Part shown: piece by piece, positions 12,073-12,387 of the stretch | Numbering within the stretch: position 1 is the first letter of the stretch | How the letters are laid out: every line of letters starts with the position of its first letter | NCBI GenBank assembly: GCA_018829485.1 | Contig: JAHJTU010000034.1 | Location: forward strand, 1 to 12,387 | Direction of reading: 5' to 3' | Source of the DNA: Nanobdellota archaeon | GTDB lineage: Archaea; Nanobdellota; Nanobdellia; Pacearchaeales; UBA12030 | Length of the DNA stretch: 12,387 bases | Translations under genes and position numbers: made by a program | Notes under the pieces: generated by a model | What the model was told of the DNA's origin: nothing | What the model saw: the letters and a program-made list of their open reading frames with translations, nothing else | The model's database searches: none

Positions 12073-12387
12073 ATGGCAGATGAGAAAAGGTTTGCAAGGA
12101 TTCTTGAAGGTTCTGGTGGCTTTTCTTTTAGTCGTTATAATTATTTAATAGGACACAATCTTATTCCCCAGACCTTTGTAGAAATAGATAACATAGCTTG
12201 TAAAAGAAATACTTTATATGTTTTTGAAGGTTCTCGAGGAAAACTTGAAGAGAAAATTAAACAATTAAAAGAAAGATTTAATTTGTTTAAGTATAACAGA
12301 TTTCCCCTTATTAATAAAGGTTATCCTAACTTCCAACACATAAGAGTTTTTTACTACAATCTTAAAACACAAAGATTAATTGAAATA
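12073..12387 (+). CDS. Hypothetical protein, N-terminal part of the gene spanning the circle junction
   Basis: The ATG at 12073 opens MADEKRFARILEGSGGFSFS. The frame runs off the window end and continues in phase from base 1 to the stop at 219, because 12247-12387 equals 1-141. The full product is 130 residues. The N-terminal region (RYNYLIGHNLIPQTFVEIDN and the following CKRNTLYVFEGSRGK) looks like a small strand-rich domain, followed by a charged helix (LEEKIKQLKERFNLF). I recognise no family. It starts 12 bases after the tRNA-Lys end, without a TATA box in between, so it may be expressed from the tRNA promoter. The downstream neighbour is the frameshifted gene 244-566. Confidence 0.8.
   Translation, partial: MADEKRFARILEGSGGFSFSRYNYLIGHNLIPQTFVEIDNIACKRNTLYVFEGSRGKLEEKIKQLKERFNLFKYNRFPLINKGYPNFQHIRVFYYNLKTQRLIEI
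12247..12387. repeat. Terminal direct repeat, right copy (circular overlap)
   Basis: These bases are identical to 1-141 over their whole length. The first base (12247) is codon 59 of the junction gene, and base 1 continues in the same codon phase. Treat this copy as redundant when the molecule is closed. Confidence 0.9.

Overview
The window is most simply read as a complete small circular DNA molecule from an AT-rich archaeon, probably of the DPANN group (Woesearchaeota/Pacearchaeota-like; this is inference). Bases 1-141 and 12247-12387 are identical, and one intact 130-codon gene reads straight through the junction, so the unique length is 12,246 bp. Archaeal signs are TATA-like boxes about 25 bases before start codons with little or no leader, a tRNA-Lys(UUU) gene without encoded CCA, an AN1 zinc finger with a membrane tail, and many very small membrane or coiled-coil proteins. 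I recognise no replication initiator, integrase or transposase.

Layout. (1) The junction gene (12073 to 219 through the circle) lies just after tRNA-Lys and is followed by a frameshifted gene (244-566). (2) Two tiny coupled membrane-protein genes lie on the minus strand (636-943). (3) A tight minus-strand operon (1040-2996) encodes a small protein with a Thr/Asp-rich C-terminus, an MvdC/MvdD-type ATP-grasp ligase, and an erythromycin-esterase/ChaN/TIKI-like protein. It looks like a graspetide (omega-ester peptide) pathway and is the most notable system here. (4) A divergent membrane protein (3104-3652) converges on a coiled-coil gene (3635-3958). (5) A two-gene unit 'A-B' (4159-5043) has a second diverged copy at 7046-7884. 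(6) Between the two copies lie a retropepsin-like protease with its small partner (5159-5769) and an HTH-nucleotidyltransferase/HEPN pair (5975-6918). (7) A NYN-domain nuclease gene (8028-8597) starts directly at the foot of a strong hairpin. (8) A secreted Gln-rich coiled-coil protein is followed by a three-gene plus-strand run (small membrane protein, DUF192, AN1 zinc finger). (9) A minus-strand pair encodes a FabH-like ketoacyl synthase and a small helical protein. (10) tRNA-Lys closes the circle.

How it fits together. The middle (about 1.0-8.6 kb) reads as accessory cassettes: one peptide-modification operon, several toxin-antitoxin-like or protease pairs, and a duplicated pair of unknown function. 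A shared intergenic motif recurs at the module borders. Three long copies sit 15-40 bases after the ends of minus-strand modules, and short copies sit about 56-59 bases before plus-strand starts. The remaining third carries more housekeeping-like genes (FabH, DUF192, AN1, tRNA), which is unusual for a plasmid this small.
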